64,000 nt of DNA from Desulfuromonadales bacterium (GCA_013377095.1 JACAAY010000010.1:1-64000), one strand, 5' to 3'. Counted from the stretch's first letter, positions 1-8,360 are shown. Translations and numbers: made by a program. Notes: generated by a model not told the origin, from the sequence alone.

Positions 1-808
1 GCGACAGCATGGCCCGGTGCACGTCCTGGCTCATCAGCCAGGTCCTCTTGAACAGGTACCCCATCCGTGAAGCCACCCAGCGCTGTTCAGAACGAGTTGA
101 GCCGTAGTGCAGCGTCCTGCTCTTGCGGGCGATGTGGATATTCTGGACCGCTTGAACCAGAAGAAGGATGTAGCGGTAGGTCATGGCCAGAATCAGGATG
201 AAGATCTGCGGGACGCGAAGCACCCCTAACGCCCGCAGCAGATCGCTCCACCTGGTTGTGAGCGTCAGCAGCACCGCCAGGGAAACCGAGGCCGCCACCC
301 TGCAGATGAAGGTGGCCGCGGTCAGCAGGCCCTGGCGGGTAATGGCAATGGTTTCGGGAATATGATAGGGACCGAAATCATAATTCCTGGGGAGATGAAA
401 CATTGTCCAGAACGGCTCACCGGGGGTGACGATATTGAACAGCGCCGGAATGACGATCACCGCCGAAAACAGTGGAATGAACAGCCAGACCCGTTTGATG
501 AAAAACAGCAGCGGCACGGAAGAAGCGACAGCCAGCAGGAGCACGAACAGGTACACCACCCAAATGGTGACTGGAGATTTCATCAGGCTGATACAGACAA
601 TCAGGACAAGGATAGTCACGAGCCTCACGCGCGGGTCCAGGATCTGCAAAAGGCCCTGACGTTTGGCGATTGCCTCGGAAAGGATCGCATCACGAAGAAA
701 TCTTGCGGTTCCTTCGATAGTCCTTTCCACAAACCCCTTCCCGCCATTACGTCTCTTGCTGGAAAAGGGTACCGCCACATTGTCCTGAGCGAGCCAGTCA
801 GGGATCAT
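1..808 (-). CDS. cbiQ: ECF transporter transmembrane (T) subunit, CbiQ family, partial
   Basis: This is the membrane energy-coupling subunit of a nickel or cobalt ECF uptake system. The reading frame is open from an ATG at 808 to the window edge, so the C-terminus is missing. The translation begins MIPDWLAQDN, has a polar N-terminal extension of about 50 residues, then hydrophobic segments starting near LVTILVLIVCISLM, and the CbiQ-type loop region near WSDLLRALGVLRVPQ and MTYRYILLLVQA. The start overlaps the stop of the PDGLE gene by 4 bases (ATGA), which indicates translational coupling. The ATPase gene (cbiO type) should follow outside the window. The metal cannot be assigned from sequence. 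Confidence 0.88.
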   Translation of the reverse strand, partial: MIPDWLAQDNVAVPFSSKRRNGGKGFVERTIEGTARFLRDAILSEAIAKRQGLLQILDPRVRLVTILVLIVCISLMKSPVTIWVVYLFVLLLAVASSVPLLFFIKRVWLFIPLFSAVIVIPALFNIVTPGEPFWTMFHLPRNYDFGPYHIPETIAITRQGLLTAATFICRVAASVSLAVLLTLTTRWSDLLRALGVLRVPQIFILILAMTYRYILLLVQAVQNIHIARKSRTLHYGSTRSEQRWVASRMGYLFKRTWLMSQDVHRAMLS

Positions 809-1152
809 TCCTGATCCTTTGTCACTATCTTGCCCAGAAGCATGGTAACAGCAACAATGACGGCAATGCCCATTATCGCCGAGGCAATATAGGCAATGCT
901 CTGCATGCCCAGTCCCTGTTTGTCCCAGCCTTTGAAGGCATAGTCGGGCAGGGGAGCTGACCAAAGCTCAGCAAGCTTTTTCATCCCCTGCGGAACGTAA
1001 CCCAGCATTTTTTCCATCTCGTCCGGCCCCCATTCACCCCAGGCGGAGCCTGCCTTGAACCTGTCGGGGAGGATCAGGCCCAGAGGGGAGAGGAGAGCGA
1101 GAACCGCCAGACCCAGCCAGAGTTTCTTGACCGTTGAAATGCCTGTGCTCAT
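805..1152 (-). CDS. PDGLE-domain protein, small accessory subunit (CbiN/NikN-like)
   Basis: A 115-residue membrane protein with an N-terminal transmembrane helix (about 8-28), a short extracytoplasmic part, and a second helix near residues 84-106. It fits the PDGLE-domain family that replaces CbiN beside CbiM in Ni/Co ECF transporters. The start overlaps the cbiM stop by 4 bases and the stop overlaps the cbiQ start, so the three genes form one operon. The family name motif is degenerate here (GPDEMEKMLGY). The role as substrate-channel partner of CbiM is inferred from context. Confidence 0.8.
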   Translation of the reverse strand: MSTGISTVKKLWLGLAVLALLSPLGLILPDRFKAGSAWGEWGPDEMEKMLGYVPQGMKKLAELWSAPLPDYAFKGWDKQGLGMQSIAYIASAIMGIAVIVAVTMLLGKIVTKDQE

Positions 1153-1835
1153 TGTGCACCTCCATGGATTGTCAGGAGTTCGCTTTCCGTCTTCTGCAGA
1201 TACTTTATGACCAGGGCGGTGACCAGCGCCTCGATAAAACCAAACAGGATCAGGTGTTCAATAGCCATAGCCGGGACCGCGATGGAAAGGGGATAGGGAG
1301 CATATAGGGGATGCCCGTCGGGCGCCGAAGCTATCAGGGGCTGGATACCGAATTCAATCCCTGTGCAGACCGCGGCAACATTAAGCGCCAGATAACCGGC
1401 AACGGCGCCGGCAATCCAGCGGCGGGGCGAACTTATGGCGGATTTTCCGGCGATCAGCGCATAGGTGTAGTAGCCAATAAAGGGTATCACAACGCCCATG
1501 TTGAAGCAGTTGGCGCCGATAGCGGTGATCCCGCCGTCACCGAACAGCAGCGCCTGTACGATCAGGGCGATAGAAACGGCAATGCTCGCGGCCCAGGGAC
1601 CGAGAAGAATAGCGACGATCACCCCGCCGACCGCATGACCGGTGGTTCCGCCGGGGATGGGAACGTTGAACATCATGATTACGAAGGAGAAGGCGGCGCC
1701 CAATGCCAGGAGCGGTACATGCCGCGAACGGACGGTGCTTCTGACCTTGCGGGCCGCCAATCCCAGATAGGGAATGATAAAAGCGTAAAAAGGAACATAG
1801 GTTTGCGGAGAAAGGTAGCCATCCGGGATGTGCAT
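1149..1835 (-). CDS. cbiM: Cobalt/nickel ECF transporter substrate-binding membrane protein CbiM
   Basis: The S-component of a Ni/Co uptake transporter, 228 residues. The family N-terminus MHIPDGYLSP supplies the metal site through the free N-terminus and His2, so the exact start matters. Longer upstream starts exist in frame, but a GGAGGT lies 6 bases before the ATG at 1835 and directly abuts the next ATG at 1841. This supports 1835 and gives the canonical N-terminus. Several hydrophobic segments follow, with the conserved PIPGGTTGHAVGG region. It heads the operon with the PDGLE gene and cbiQ, and a strong palindrome lies just upstream. Confidence 0.93.
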   Translation of the reverse strand: MHIPDGYLSPQTYVPFYAFIIPYLGLAARKVRSTVRSRHVPLLALGAAFSFVIMMFNVPIPGGTTGHAVGGVIVAILLGPWAASIAVSIALIVQALLFGDGGITAIGANCFNMGVVIPFIGYYTYALIAGKSAISSPRRWIAGAVAGYLALNVAAVCTGIEFGIQPLIASAPDGHPLYAPYPLSIAVPAMAIEHLILFGFIEALVTALVIKYLQKTESELLTIHGGAQ

Positions 1836-1874
1836 CGTCATACCTCCAATTTGAACAATTAATACATACGAAAC

Positions 1875-1914
1875 AAATATTCGTGCTACCGAAACACGTG
1901 TAGCACGAATATTT
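1875..1914. promoter_or_regulatory. Large palindrome upstream of cbiM, putative metal-regulator operator
   Basis: A perfect 15-base inverted repeat (1875-1889 and 1900-1914) with a 10-base centre lies 40 bases before the cbiM start. Its core is GTGCTAC-N10-GTAGCAC. There is no T run, so it is not a good terminator. The position fits an operator for a repressor such as NikR or another metal sensor; NikR sites are known palindromes of this general shape. The regulator itself is not in the window, so the assignment is inference. Confidence 0.55.
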
Positions 1915-1997
1915 AATTGGTGCAACGACAATGTGCGTGGAAAGAATATATTCTTACAACGAAGGAAGAAAACAGTTCCTGGAACAGAGCAGACTGG

Positions 1998-2795
1998 CTA
2001 CAGGGTGCACATCACCTGGCGAACCCGGTACTCTCCACCGATAACCAGGTATTCCCCCTCGCCTTTCATGATGCTGCCGGGAAGCAGGTCGTTGAAGAAG
2101 AAGATCTTGCAGAGCGGCACGACCACCTTCCAGACTGTGGAACCGAACTCCCAGGCCCGCTCCTCATCGGAGGTGAAGGAGACCAGGTTGTTGAGCCGCA
2201 CGATCTGCTCACGTTTGCCAACCTGCTCCAGAAGCGTATGTTCGCTGGCATCGTAGGTACCGCGGTAGAGGTGAATGGTTGGCGTGTCGGGGAATTTGAG
2301 GGACAGCTCGTACTGGCAGTATTCATACAGCAGGTCAAGCTGGGATTGGATGGCGTTGGTGCGGGAACTGCCCTTCATGACATCCACGGAAAAGTCGAAG
2401 TATGCCTCGCTGTGGATATCCGAGATGGGGGCGCGGTGGAAGGTGGGAGCAATGCCGATGCGACTCTCCACCCAGCGTTTGAGCACTGCTCCCTCGATTG
2501 AATTGGAATCCATCATCCAGCCGCGGAGAAAACGGAGATAGCTGTTTTTGATGCTCTTGCGAGCAGTGGCCGTGGCCTGGTCCTGCCAATGGTGCAACTG
2601 GAACTTGACCGACATGAAATCGTTAAAAATCAGGGCGCGTTCCTCCTGGGAGGAAAGAGCACCCAGCTTTTCGAACAGAAAGCGGTTACCTTCCCTGACA
2701 CCCTGGATTGCCAGTGGCTGAGGATTTTCATTGAAGTGATGCGATGCTATCACCCAGGGCGGAATGGTGCAGTAATTGAAGGAACAATGGGCCAT
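1998..2795 (-). CDS. draT: NAD+-dinitrogen-reductase ADP-D-ribosyltransferase (DraT)
   Basis: A 265-residue cytoplasmic enzyme that transfers ADP-ribose from NAD+ to an arginine of NifH and switches nitrogenase off when ammonium appears or energy falls. The R-S-E ADP-ribosyltransferase pattern is visible: HLYRGT near residue 176, NLVSFTSDEERAWEFGS near 204-220, and GEYLVIGGEYRV near 247. Length matches the family. It is the last gene of the nifEN cluster (37 bases after the NifX-like gene) and has a GAGGTG Shine-Dalgarno. Its target, Arg99 of NifH, is conserved in this window. The reversing enzyme DraG is encoded at 36110. Confidence 0.93.
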   Translation of the reverse strand: MAHCSFNYCTIPPWVIASHHFNENPQPLAIQGVREGNRFLFEKLGALSSQEERALIFNDFMSVKFQLHHWQDQATATARKSIKNSYLRFLRGWMMDSNSIEGAVLKRWVESRIGIAPTFHRAPISDIHSEAYFDFSVDVMKGSSRTNAIQSQLDLLYEYCQYELSLKFPDTPTIHLYRGTYDASEHTLLEQVGKREQIVRLNNLVSFTSDEERAWEFGSTVWKVVVPLCKIFFFNDLLPGSIMKGEGEYLVIGGEYRVRQVMCTL

Positions 2796-2831
2796 GCGGC
2801 ATCACCTCGTTGTGAAATACGGAAAACCCTA

Positions 2832-3161
2832 TCAGAGTATCTTGGCCAATTCCACCAGCGTTGTCTTGATCGGTCCGGTGACGATAAAGGGCTCAATACC
2901 CAGGTTCTCCAGCTCTCCCCGGGGATGCTCTCCTATCTGGGCGGTTGCCACGGCCCGACACCCCTGCAATGCCTCGGCGATCTCCTTCAGCACGTGACTG
3001 CGCAGGGGATGCTCGGGGTCGAAGCTGCAGTAGCGCTCGACTTTTTTTTCATCAACCAGTTTGACGATGCCCTGCTCCACTTCGTAAATCAGAAAACGTT
3101 CCGCATGCCCGAAGTGTTGATTGATATCTCTGCCATCCTTGGATGCAACCGCGATAAGCAT
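2832..3161 (-). CDS. NifX-like dinitrogenase iron-molybdenum cofactor-binding domain protein
   Basis: A single-domain protein of 109 residues in the NifX/NafY/NifB C-domain superfamily, which binds FeMo-cofactor or its precursors. It has the typical N-terminus MLIAVASKDGRDINQHFGHAERFLIYEV and a central AVATAQIGEHPR segment. An HFG motif and Cys45 are candidate cofactor contacts. It lies between a ferredoxin gene and draT in the nifEN cluster, which supports a role in cofactor trafficking or protection. It is a paralogue of NifX at 3970-4356 but shorter, with no C-terminal extension. The exact role is unknown. Confidence 0.85.
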   Translation of the reverse strand: MLIAVASKDGRDINQHFGHAERFLIYEVEQGIVKLVDEKKVERYCSFDPEHPLRSHVLKEIAEALQGCRAVATAQIGEHPRGELENLGIEPFIVTGPIKTTLVELAKIL

Positions 3162-3180
3162 GATCTGCCTCCTTTTGGGG

Positions 3181-3280
3181 ACGGGGGACCTTAAAGGCAG
3201 GGACCGGGGACCAGGGACGGGTCAAATCGTAAAACAATCCCGTCTCGTGCCAGTCCCTGATCCCCGGACCCTGGTTCCCG
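3181..3280. repeat. GGGACC-rich imperfect inverted repeat between nif genes
   Basis: The gap between the NifX-like gene and the ferredoxin holds GGGGACC/CAGGGAC tracts (about 3182-3221) followed by complementary CCCTG/CCCCGGACC tracts (about 3239-3280). The two halves can pair into a long imperfect hairpin. A similar short tract, ACCGGGGACGGG, occurs near 21085. It looks like a dispersed intergenic element or an mRNA-stabilising hairpin. No gene is visible here. Confidence 0.5.
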
Positions 3281-3282
3281 CT

Positions 3283-3546
3283 TTACAACGCTACCGGCTC
3301 AAAACTGAAGCATTTCTTGCCGCACGTTCGGCTGCAGGCCTGGCAACCGATACAGTTACCCGCATGGACAACGGTCATGTAACCCCTGGCTGAATCATCC
3401 TCATCAACCTCTTCATACGCCAGCACATCCCTGACACAAACCTTGAAACAGCGACCGCAGCCGATGCACAGCTCGCTGTCAATACTCTTGATGAACTGTG
3501 GCGTCCACTCCGTCATATCGCGTCTCAAACCGGTAATGTATGACAT
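3283..3546 (-). CDS. Nif-specific ferredoxin III (FdxB family), 2[4Fe-4S]
   Basis: An 87-residue ferredoxin of the nif-associated FdxB type (ferredoxin III). It carries the family N-terminus YITGL-x4-EWTPQF and two cysteine clusters, CIGCGRCFKVC at about 27-37 and CIGCQACSRTCGKKC at about 66-80. The usual Cys-Pro after the third cysteine is absent in both halves (CVRD, CGKK), unlike the neighbouring paralogue, which has CPKGC in its second half. It should donate electrons in nitrogen fixation or cofactor assembly. Start is set by GGAGGT about 8 bases upstream. It is the downstream copy of a tandem pair. Confidence 0.88.
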   Translation of the reverse strand: MSYITGLRRDMTEWTPQFIKSIDSELCIGCGRCFKVCVRDVLAYEEVDEDDSARGYMTVVHAGNCIGCQACSRTCGKKCFSFEPVAL

Positions 3547-3619
3547 TTGATTCTACCTCCATTTTATGTGTGTATTGTCGTGTAATTTCACTGTTTCTTT
3601 TTCGCAAGCGACCCTGCTT

Positions 3620-3886
3620 TCAAGGTAATTCCACCGCTTCAAAACTGAAACAGCCTTTGGGGCAGGTGCGGCCACAGGCACCGCAACCGATGCATTTCCC
3701 TTGATTGAGAACTTTCATGTATGCCTTGGTGCTATCGTGAAGTTCTTCTTCCTCAAAAGACAGCACACCTTTTGCGCACGCCTTGAAACAACGCCCGCAG
3801 CCGATGCAGGTTTCCTTGTCGATACTGATGACAAACTCGGGCGTCCAGACCTGTTTATCCTTTGTCAGACCTGTTATGTAAGCCAT
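3620..3886 (-). CDS. fdxB: Nif-specific ferredoxin III (FdxB family), 2[4Fe-4S]
   Basis: An 88-residue ferredoxin with the same layout as the adjacent copy: MAYITGLTKDKQVWTPEF, then CIGCGRCFKAC and CIGCGACGRTCPKGC. All eight cluster cysteines are present. It lies directly downstream of nifX on the same strand; the gap contains an imperfect hairpin and an A-rich stretch before the AGGAGAG Shine-Dalgarno. Two FdxB-type genes in tandem suggest duplication and possibly different redox partners. The family is confined to diazotrophs, so the nif role is well supported, though the acceptor is not known. Confidence 0.9.
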   Translation of the reverse strand: MAYITGLTKDKQVWTPEFVISIDKETCIGCGRCFKACAKGVLSFEEEELHDSTKAYMKVLNQGKCIGCGACGRTCPKGCFSFEAVELP

Positions 3887-3969
3887 GGTGTTTCTCTCCT
3901 TTTTTTAATGCAGCGGCCAGGGGCAGCCTGCAGTGGTATATCCGGTCAAACGAGGTCTGTCCCGGTTTG

Positions 3970-4356
3970 TTAATCTTCGTCAAACGCCGGTGTCTGCCCC
4001 TTGTTCATCGCCTTGCGCAGCCAGGGTGGAGGATTGCCGCGCAGCACTTCCTGGAAACGTTCAACCGTCTCCTTGAGACCCACTTCGTTGCCGGTCTTCA
4101 TGGGATGGATTTTCAACGCCACCAGTTTGGCGGCAGCCGGTCCGCCGATCTGCATGGTGTAGACAATGGCGCAATCATCAAGCACCTGTGCCCGGGCCGC
4201 AATGCGATCCTCCTCGTCGCGGCCATGCTCACCTACCGAGACGGTTTCCAGGAAGAAGGCGTCCTCAGGTCCCACCTCCCAGATATGGAACACATCGGTC
4301 TGCCCAAAATGCAGGTCGATCATTTCACCGGTCTTTGTCGTAAATGCAATTTTCAT
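3970..4356 (-). CDS. nifX: Nitrogen fixation protein NifX
   Basis: A 128-residue FeMo-cofactor precursor carrier that interacts with NifEN and holds NifB-co or VK-cluster. It starts MKIAFTTKTGEMIDLHFGQTDVFHIWEV and has the characteristic QIGGPAAAKLVALKIHPMK segment and a C-terminal tail PPPWLRKAM typical of NifX. It follows nifEN by 21 bases with an AAGGAG Shine-Dalgarno 6 bases before the ATG, so it is co-transcribed with its partner. The C-terminal tail separates it from the shorter NifX-like protein at 2832. Confidence 0.93.
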   Translation of the reverse strand: MKIAFTTKTGEMIDLHFGQTDVFHIWEVGPEDAFFLETVSVGEHGRDEEDRIAARAQVLDDCAIVYTMQIGGPAAAKLVALKIHPMKTGNEVGLKETVERFQEVLRGNPPPWLRKAMNKGQTPAFDED

Positions 4357-4377
4357 AAGAAACTCCTTTTAAAACCT

Positions 4378-7137
4378 TCAATTGTGAGACAGTTTCTGGG
4401 CTTCCTTGGCATTGGCCTGGAACAGATTGGCAGTCTCGAACAGCAGATTCAACGTCCCCCGATACCCGACCCAGACCTTCTGGTGGGCGCCCAGGCGGTC
4501 AAAGACCGGCAAACCGGCCCGCAGATGCGCGCCGATCTTGAGCTTGGCCGCGGCCTGCCGGCCATTGCTGTTGGCCACCAGCAGGTCGGCACCCTGGCCG
4601 GCGGTTTCCAGGTCCTCCAGGTCGCCCACAAAAACAGTGGTGCAGGGCAGGGCATCCAGTCCACGTGTCCGGGTGGCGCTCAGCGCAGCCTGGATCTCGC
4701 ACCCCATGCCATGCAGAAAACCGGTCAGGGTTTTCAGATTGTCCGACTCCAGGGCCAGGGCGACCTTCTTGTTGCCGAACTGATAGTGACTGTCCACCAT
4801 GGCGTCCATCAGACGACTGCGCCAGCGACGCTGTTTTTCCGGTATGGGGCGACCCGCAATGACACTGACTGTCTCCATGAAGCTGTCGGTTTCAGCCAGA
4901 CCGGTGAGCGAGGTAAATCCGTAGGCCGGAATGCCGAATTTTTCCCTCATCTTCAAGCCGGCCTTGGAGAGTGAATCACCGATATAGATCGTGGCCGCGC
5001 TGCGGCCGGCCCCGCGGATGGCCTCCACCGAAATGCCTCCGGTGGAGAGGGGCGAAACCACCTCGTCGATATGGCCGTCCATGGCATTGGATATGTCCGG
5101 AATGGTCAGCACCTTCAGGCCGAAGGATTCGATCAGCTCCCTGACCTCTTCCACATCCGCCGGCGTCAGATGGGCGCCGGGGAGCAGGTTGACCTGATCC
5201 GCAATGGTTTCGCCCCCCTCCGGCAGGGTGGCCAGAATCGCCTCCACCGCAACGGCGTACCCTTCCTGCAACGAACCGCAGTAATCGGGTGTGGCGGCAT
5301 GGATGACCGGTACGTGTGCCAGCTCCGGATTTTCCAGGCGAAAGTGAACTATGGCGCTCTGTACGTCATCACCCATGGTTTCGGTCAGTCCAGAGGTCAT
5401 CACCCCCACCACCGTTGGCTGGAATTTTTCGATAACCCGCTTGATACCCTTTTTCAGGTTTTCCCAACCGCCAAAGATGGCCGAATCCTCGCTCATGGCA
5501 GTGGCATTGAGCGCGATGGACTCCTTGTAGTGCCGGGAGAGTTGCAAACGGATAAAGGTTGAACATCCCTGGGCGCCATGCAGCAGGCCGAGCATGTTGT
5601 CGATGCCCAGGTAGGCCATGGTGGCACCCAGGGCAGGCGAGTTTTTCTGGGGGTTGACCACGGCGTTTTTGGAAGAGACCTTGACCCGTGACAGGGCCAG
5701 ATCCTCGGCCAGAAAACGCTCCCCATGCCCTTCTGCCAGGGCCACATCCGCTGCCAGCTGCTGCGCGTCCTTTTCCCAGGGGGCGGGAGCGTTCAGCAGC
5801 GGCCAGATCGGGTTGTTGACCGTCAGGTCAAGTTGCCGCGAAAAGGTCACCATGCCCTCATAACCTGCATAGGGGTGGGTACGGCCATGATTGATATCCA
5901 GAAAGGGGGTCTTGGTCTTGAGCGCCAGAAACTTGGTCTTGCCGCCGGCCACGATCAGGTCGGGCATCTTTTCCCGCATGACGGCCAGCAATCCGGCGGT
6001 GCTGGTGTCCTCGATGATCCGGGCATCGGCGTGCATCAGCGCCTTCATGCGGTAGAAATCCTCCAGGGTCGAGTTCTGGGTACCGGCTGCCAGGATCTCC
6101 ACCCCCAGTTCCCGCAGGGCATTGACCATGGACCAGGTCTTGACGCCTCCGGTGAACAGCACCGCCCGCTTCCCTTCCAACCTGGCCCGATAAGGAGCAA
6201 TGCGTGCGCGGCATGCTTCTTCCTCTTCCGCCAGCAGACGTTCGACCCGATCCTGCATGACCCGCTTTTCCAGACCATTGACCGTGTTGTCAAGTTCCAG
6301 GGCGATATCACGTAACGCCTTGGCCGTGTCGGTCATGCCGTAGAACGATTCCTCCAGGTAGGGCATGCCATAGGTTTTCTGCATCTTCTTGGCCAGGTTG
6401 GTCAGACTCTTGGAACAGATGATCACGTTCAGCTTGGCCCGGTGGGCACAGCGCAGATCCTCGAACTTGGAGTCGCCGCTGAAGCAGGACAGGATCTGGA
6501 TTCCCAGCCGGTCGAACAGCGGCAGCATGCCCCACAGGTCACCGGCGATGTTGTATTCACCGATCAGGTTGATGGGGTACTCACCCAGAACCTTCGGTTC
6601 GGCCGTACCGATGACATGTTTGAACATGATCTCGCCGGCCAGACGGTTGCCGATATTCTTGTCGCCGATAAAACCGGGGGTATTGATCGGGATCACCGGC
6701 ATGTCCACCTTTTCCTGGGCCGCCTTGCAGACCGCCTCCACATCGTCGCCGGTCATGGCAGTCACGCAGGTGGCATAGACAAAGATGGCCTTGGCCTGAT
6801 TGCGGTAGCGTCCGGCCAGATCGATAATTGCCTTGTAAAGTTTCTTCTCACCGCCGAAGACAACGTCGTTCTCCAGCATCTCGGTGGTAAAGCCGCGCCG
6901 GAACAGTTGGGAATCGGAAGAGCGGGCGCCGCGGTTGTCCCAGGAGTTTCCGGCGCAGGCGATGGGGCCGTGCACCAGGTGGATGACATCGGTAATCGGC
7001 ATCAGCACGACCCGCGCGCCGTCATAGGCGCAACTGCGCTCGGTCCCCTCACCCGGTTCGGATTTTTTGCAGAACTTGGGCGCGCCCTTATCGTTGGTTT
7101 CGCAATCGGTAACATCGTAGTAGTCAGGTTTAGCCAT
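4378..7137 (-). CDS. nifEN: Fused nitrogenase cofactor scaffold NifEN
   Basis: A 919-residue fusion of NifE (about 1-465) and NifN (about 470-919), the scaffold on which NifB-cofactor matures to FeMo-cofactor. The NifE half has P-cluster-like cysteine motifs (SCAYDGARVVL, HGPIACAGNSWDNRG, YATCVTAMTGDD); the NifN half has NPQKNSPALGATMA, HGAQGCSTF and SGLTETMGDDV. The reading frame extends 17 codons further upstream, but the start at 7137 (MAKPDYYDV) has GGAG 7 bases before it and matches the family. Fusion is known in Geobacter. It heads the nifEN-nifX-ferredoxin-draT cluster behind a sigma54 promoter and a leader terminator. Confidence 0.96.
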   Translation of the reverse strand: MAKPDYYDVTDCETNDKGAPKFCKKSEPGEGTERSCAYDGARVVLMPITDVIHLVHGPIACAGNSWDNRGARSSDSQLFRRGFTTEMLENDVVFGGEKKLYKAIIDLAGRYRNQAKAIFVYATCVTAMTGDDVEAVCKAAQEKVDMPVIPINTPGFIGDKNIGNRLAGEIMFKHVIGTAEPKVLGEYPINLIGEYNIAGDLWGMLPLFDRLGIQILSCFSGDSKFEDLRCAHRAKLNVIICSKSLTNLAKKMQKTYGMPYLEESFYGMTDTAKALRDIALELDNTVNGLEKRVMQDRVERLLAEEEEACRARIAPYRARLEGKRAVLFTGGVKTWSMVNALRELGVEILAAGTQNSTLEDFYRMKALMHADARIIEDTSTAGLLAVMREKMPDLIVAGGKTKFLALKTKTPFLDINHGRTHPYAGYEGMVTFSRQLDLTVNNPIWPLLNAPAPWEKDAQQLAADVALAEGHGERFLAEDLALSRVKVSSKNAVVNPQKNSPALGATMAYLGIDNMLGLLHGAQGCSTFIRLQLSRHYKESIALNATAMSEDSAIFGGWENLKKGIKRVIEKFQPTVVGVMTSGLTETMGDDVQSAIVHFRLENPELAHVPVIHAATPDYCGSLQEGYAVAVEAILATLPEGGETIADQVNLLPGAHLTPADVEEVRELIESFGLKVLTIPDISNAMDGHIDEVVSPLSTGGISVEAIRGAGRSAATIYIGDSLSKAGLKMREKFGIPAYGFTSLTGLAETDSFMETVSVIAGRPIPEKQRRWRSRLMDAMVDSHYQFGNKKVALALESDNLKTLTGFLHGMGCEIQAALSATRTRGLDALPCTTVFVGDLEDLETAGQGADLLVANSNGRQAAAKLKIGAHLRAGLPVFDRLGAHQKVWVGYRGTLNLLFETANLFQANAKEAQKLSHN

Positions 7138-7164
7138 GGGAAATCTCCTGCCTGTCAACCGTTC

Positions 7165-7218
7165 AATAAAAAAGGCGCCCAATATCATCCACGATGAAGT
7201 TGACTGGCGCCGTTGCCA
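7165..7218 (-). terminator. nifEN leader: ANTAR-type hexaloop overlapping an intrinsic terminator
   Basis: On the minus strand the leader contains TGGC-AACGGC-GCCA (7205-7218), a 4-bp stem closing a six-base loop with A at position 1 and G at position 4, as in known ANTAR RNA targets. The sequence GGCGCC in that hairpin (7206-7211) can instead pair with GGCGCC at 7174-7179, which is followed by six T residues. The two folds exclude each other. This fits a terminator relieved by an ANTAR protein, as established for nif leaders of Geobacter sulfurreducens with GnfR. The second (upstream) hexaloop of the classical two-hairpin motif was not identified. Confidence 0.8.
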
Positions 7219-7265
7219 TTGATCGCTGTAGTTAGTTAATTAAGAACGTGCTGTTGCAGTTCATT

Positions 7266-7283
7266 TAGCACGTGCTGTGCCAA
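7266..7283 (-). promoter_or_regulatory. Sigma54 promoter of nifEN
   Basis: The minus strand reads TTGGCACAGCACGTGCTA, with GG at 7281/7280, ten bases, and GC at 7269/7268. This matches the -24/-12 consensus TGGCAC-N5-TTGCW. The predicted start is near 7256, about 120 bases upstream of the nifEN ATG, which leaves a leader holding the terminator at 7165-7211. Confidence 0.85.
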
Positions 7284-7517
7284 CACGCACAAAAAAACAT
7301 AACCTGCTGTAAGTACTATAGTTACAAACCTGTCGGCACGAGCCCCCACCGCCCACTGCCTCATTATTGTGCACAGACACCGTTTCAGCGCCCAAACAAC
7401 ATCAATAGTGAAAAAGTGGATCACCCAGAGGAGTAACTCTTGCGCGGCAGAGCGAATGCGATAGAATTTTGTTGTAATCACGCCACAACAACGGGAAACA
7501 AGGGAGGGGCCGAACAA

Positions 7518-8360
7518 ATGAGAGTAAAAATGTGCGCTTGGAGTGTCTGTGGCTTGCTATCGGTTCTTCTGACCCTGCCTGTCAGCTGCCCGGCGGCAGA
7601 CACAATCCGCATCAACGGATCAGGCAGTGCCCTCGACATGATGAAACCGCTGGTGGCGGCATATCAAAAGAGCAACCGTGATGCCCATATTGTCATGGAA
7701 AAACCGCTGGGCAGCTCCGGTGCTGTCAAGGCGCTGCTGGCCGATGCCCTGGATCTGGTGATCAGCAGCAAACCGCTCAAGCCTGATGAAATCGCCAGGG
7801 GAGCGCAACTGCAGCCATTCGGCAAAACGCCCCTGGTCATTATCACCGAAAAGAATGTCGGCAAAAAAGATATCACCATAAAAGAGCTTGAAGATATCCA
7901 TACCGGCAAAAGCACCACCTGGCCCAACGGAGAAGCCATCCGGCTGATCATGCGCCCCCAGGAAGATGTTGACAGTAAAATCCTGAGTTCCCTCTCGCCC
8001 GGCATGGCCATTGCCATGTCCGCGGCCCGCTCGCGCCCCGGAATGCTCGTGGCTGTCACCGACCCCGAGGCCTATGCAACCGTATCAAAAACTCCGGGAG
8101 GAATCGGCGCCACCGGCTTGACCAGCATCATCGTCGAAAAAATCCAGATCACCCCGCTGACGCTGAACGGTATCAAGGCCTTGCCAAAAACGCTGGCCAG
8201 CGGAGCCTACCCGCTTTCCAAGGAGATCAGCCTTGTCACCTCAACGAAAACACCACCAGCTGCCCACAAATTAATCAACTTCATACTCTCTCCACAGGGA
8301 CGGGCCATTGCAGAAAAATGCGGCGTTTTTGTGACCAGCGGAGCAACAGTGCGCAAATGA
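7518..8360 (+). CDS. PstS-like periplasmic substrate-binding protein
   Basis: A 280-residue secreted protein with a signal peptide (about 1-26, ending VSCPAAD) and a periplasmic-binding-protein fold of the phosphate-binding type: IRINGSGSALDMMKPLVAAY, PLGSSGAVKALL, LDLVISSKPLKPDE, and near the C-terminus SPQGRAIAEKCG. The start at 7518 has GGAGGGG about 8 bases upstream; an earlier in-frame start would spoil the signal peptide. It overlaps the next gene by 4 bases, and no permease or ATPase is present. It therefore probably acts as a ligand sensor for the downstream diguanylate cyclase rather than in transport (inference). The ligand is unknown. Confidence 0.82.
   Translation: MRVKMCAWSVCGLLSVLLTLPVSCPAADTIRINGSGSALDMMKPLVAAYQKSNRDAHIVMEKPLGSSGAVKALLADALDLVISSKPLKPDEIARGAQLQPFGKTPLVIITEKNVGKKDITIKELEDIHTGKSTTWPNGEAIRLIMRPQEDVDSKILSSLSPGMAIAMSAARSRPGMLVAVTDPEAYATVSKTPGGIGATGLTSIIVEKIQITPLTLNGIKALPKTLASGAYPLSKEISLVTSTKTPPAAHKLINFILSPQGRAIAEKCGVFVTSGATVRK

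Noticed and set aside
1836-1997. Cobalamin riboswitch upstream of cbiM
   Set aside because: The gap is only about 160 bases and shows no B12-box-like sequence; only the palindrome is visible.
7205-7260. First (P1) hexaloop hairpin of the classical ANTAR motif in the nif leaders
   Set aside because: I searched upstream of each P2 hairpin by eye and found no convincing stem with an A1/G4 hexaloop shared by nifEN, nifH and nifV, so only P2 is claimed.
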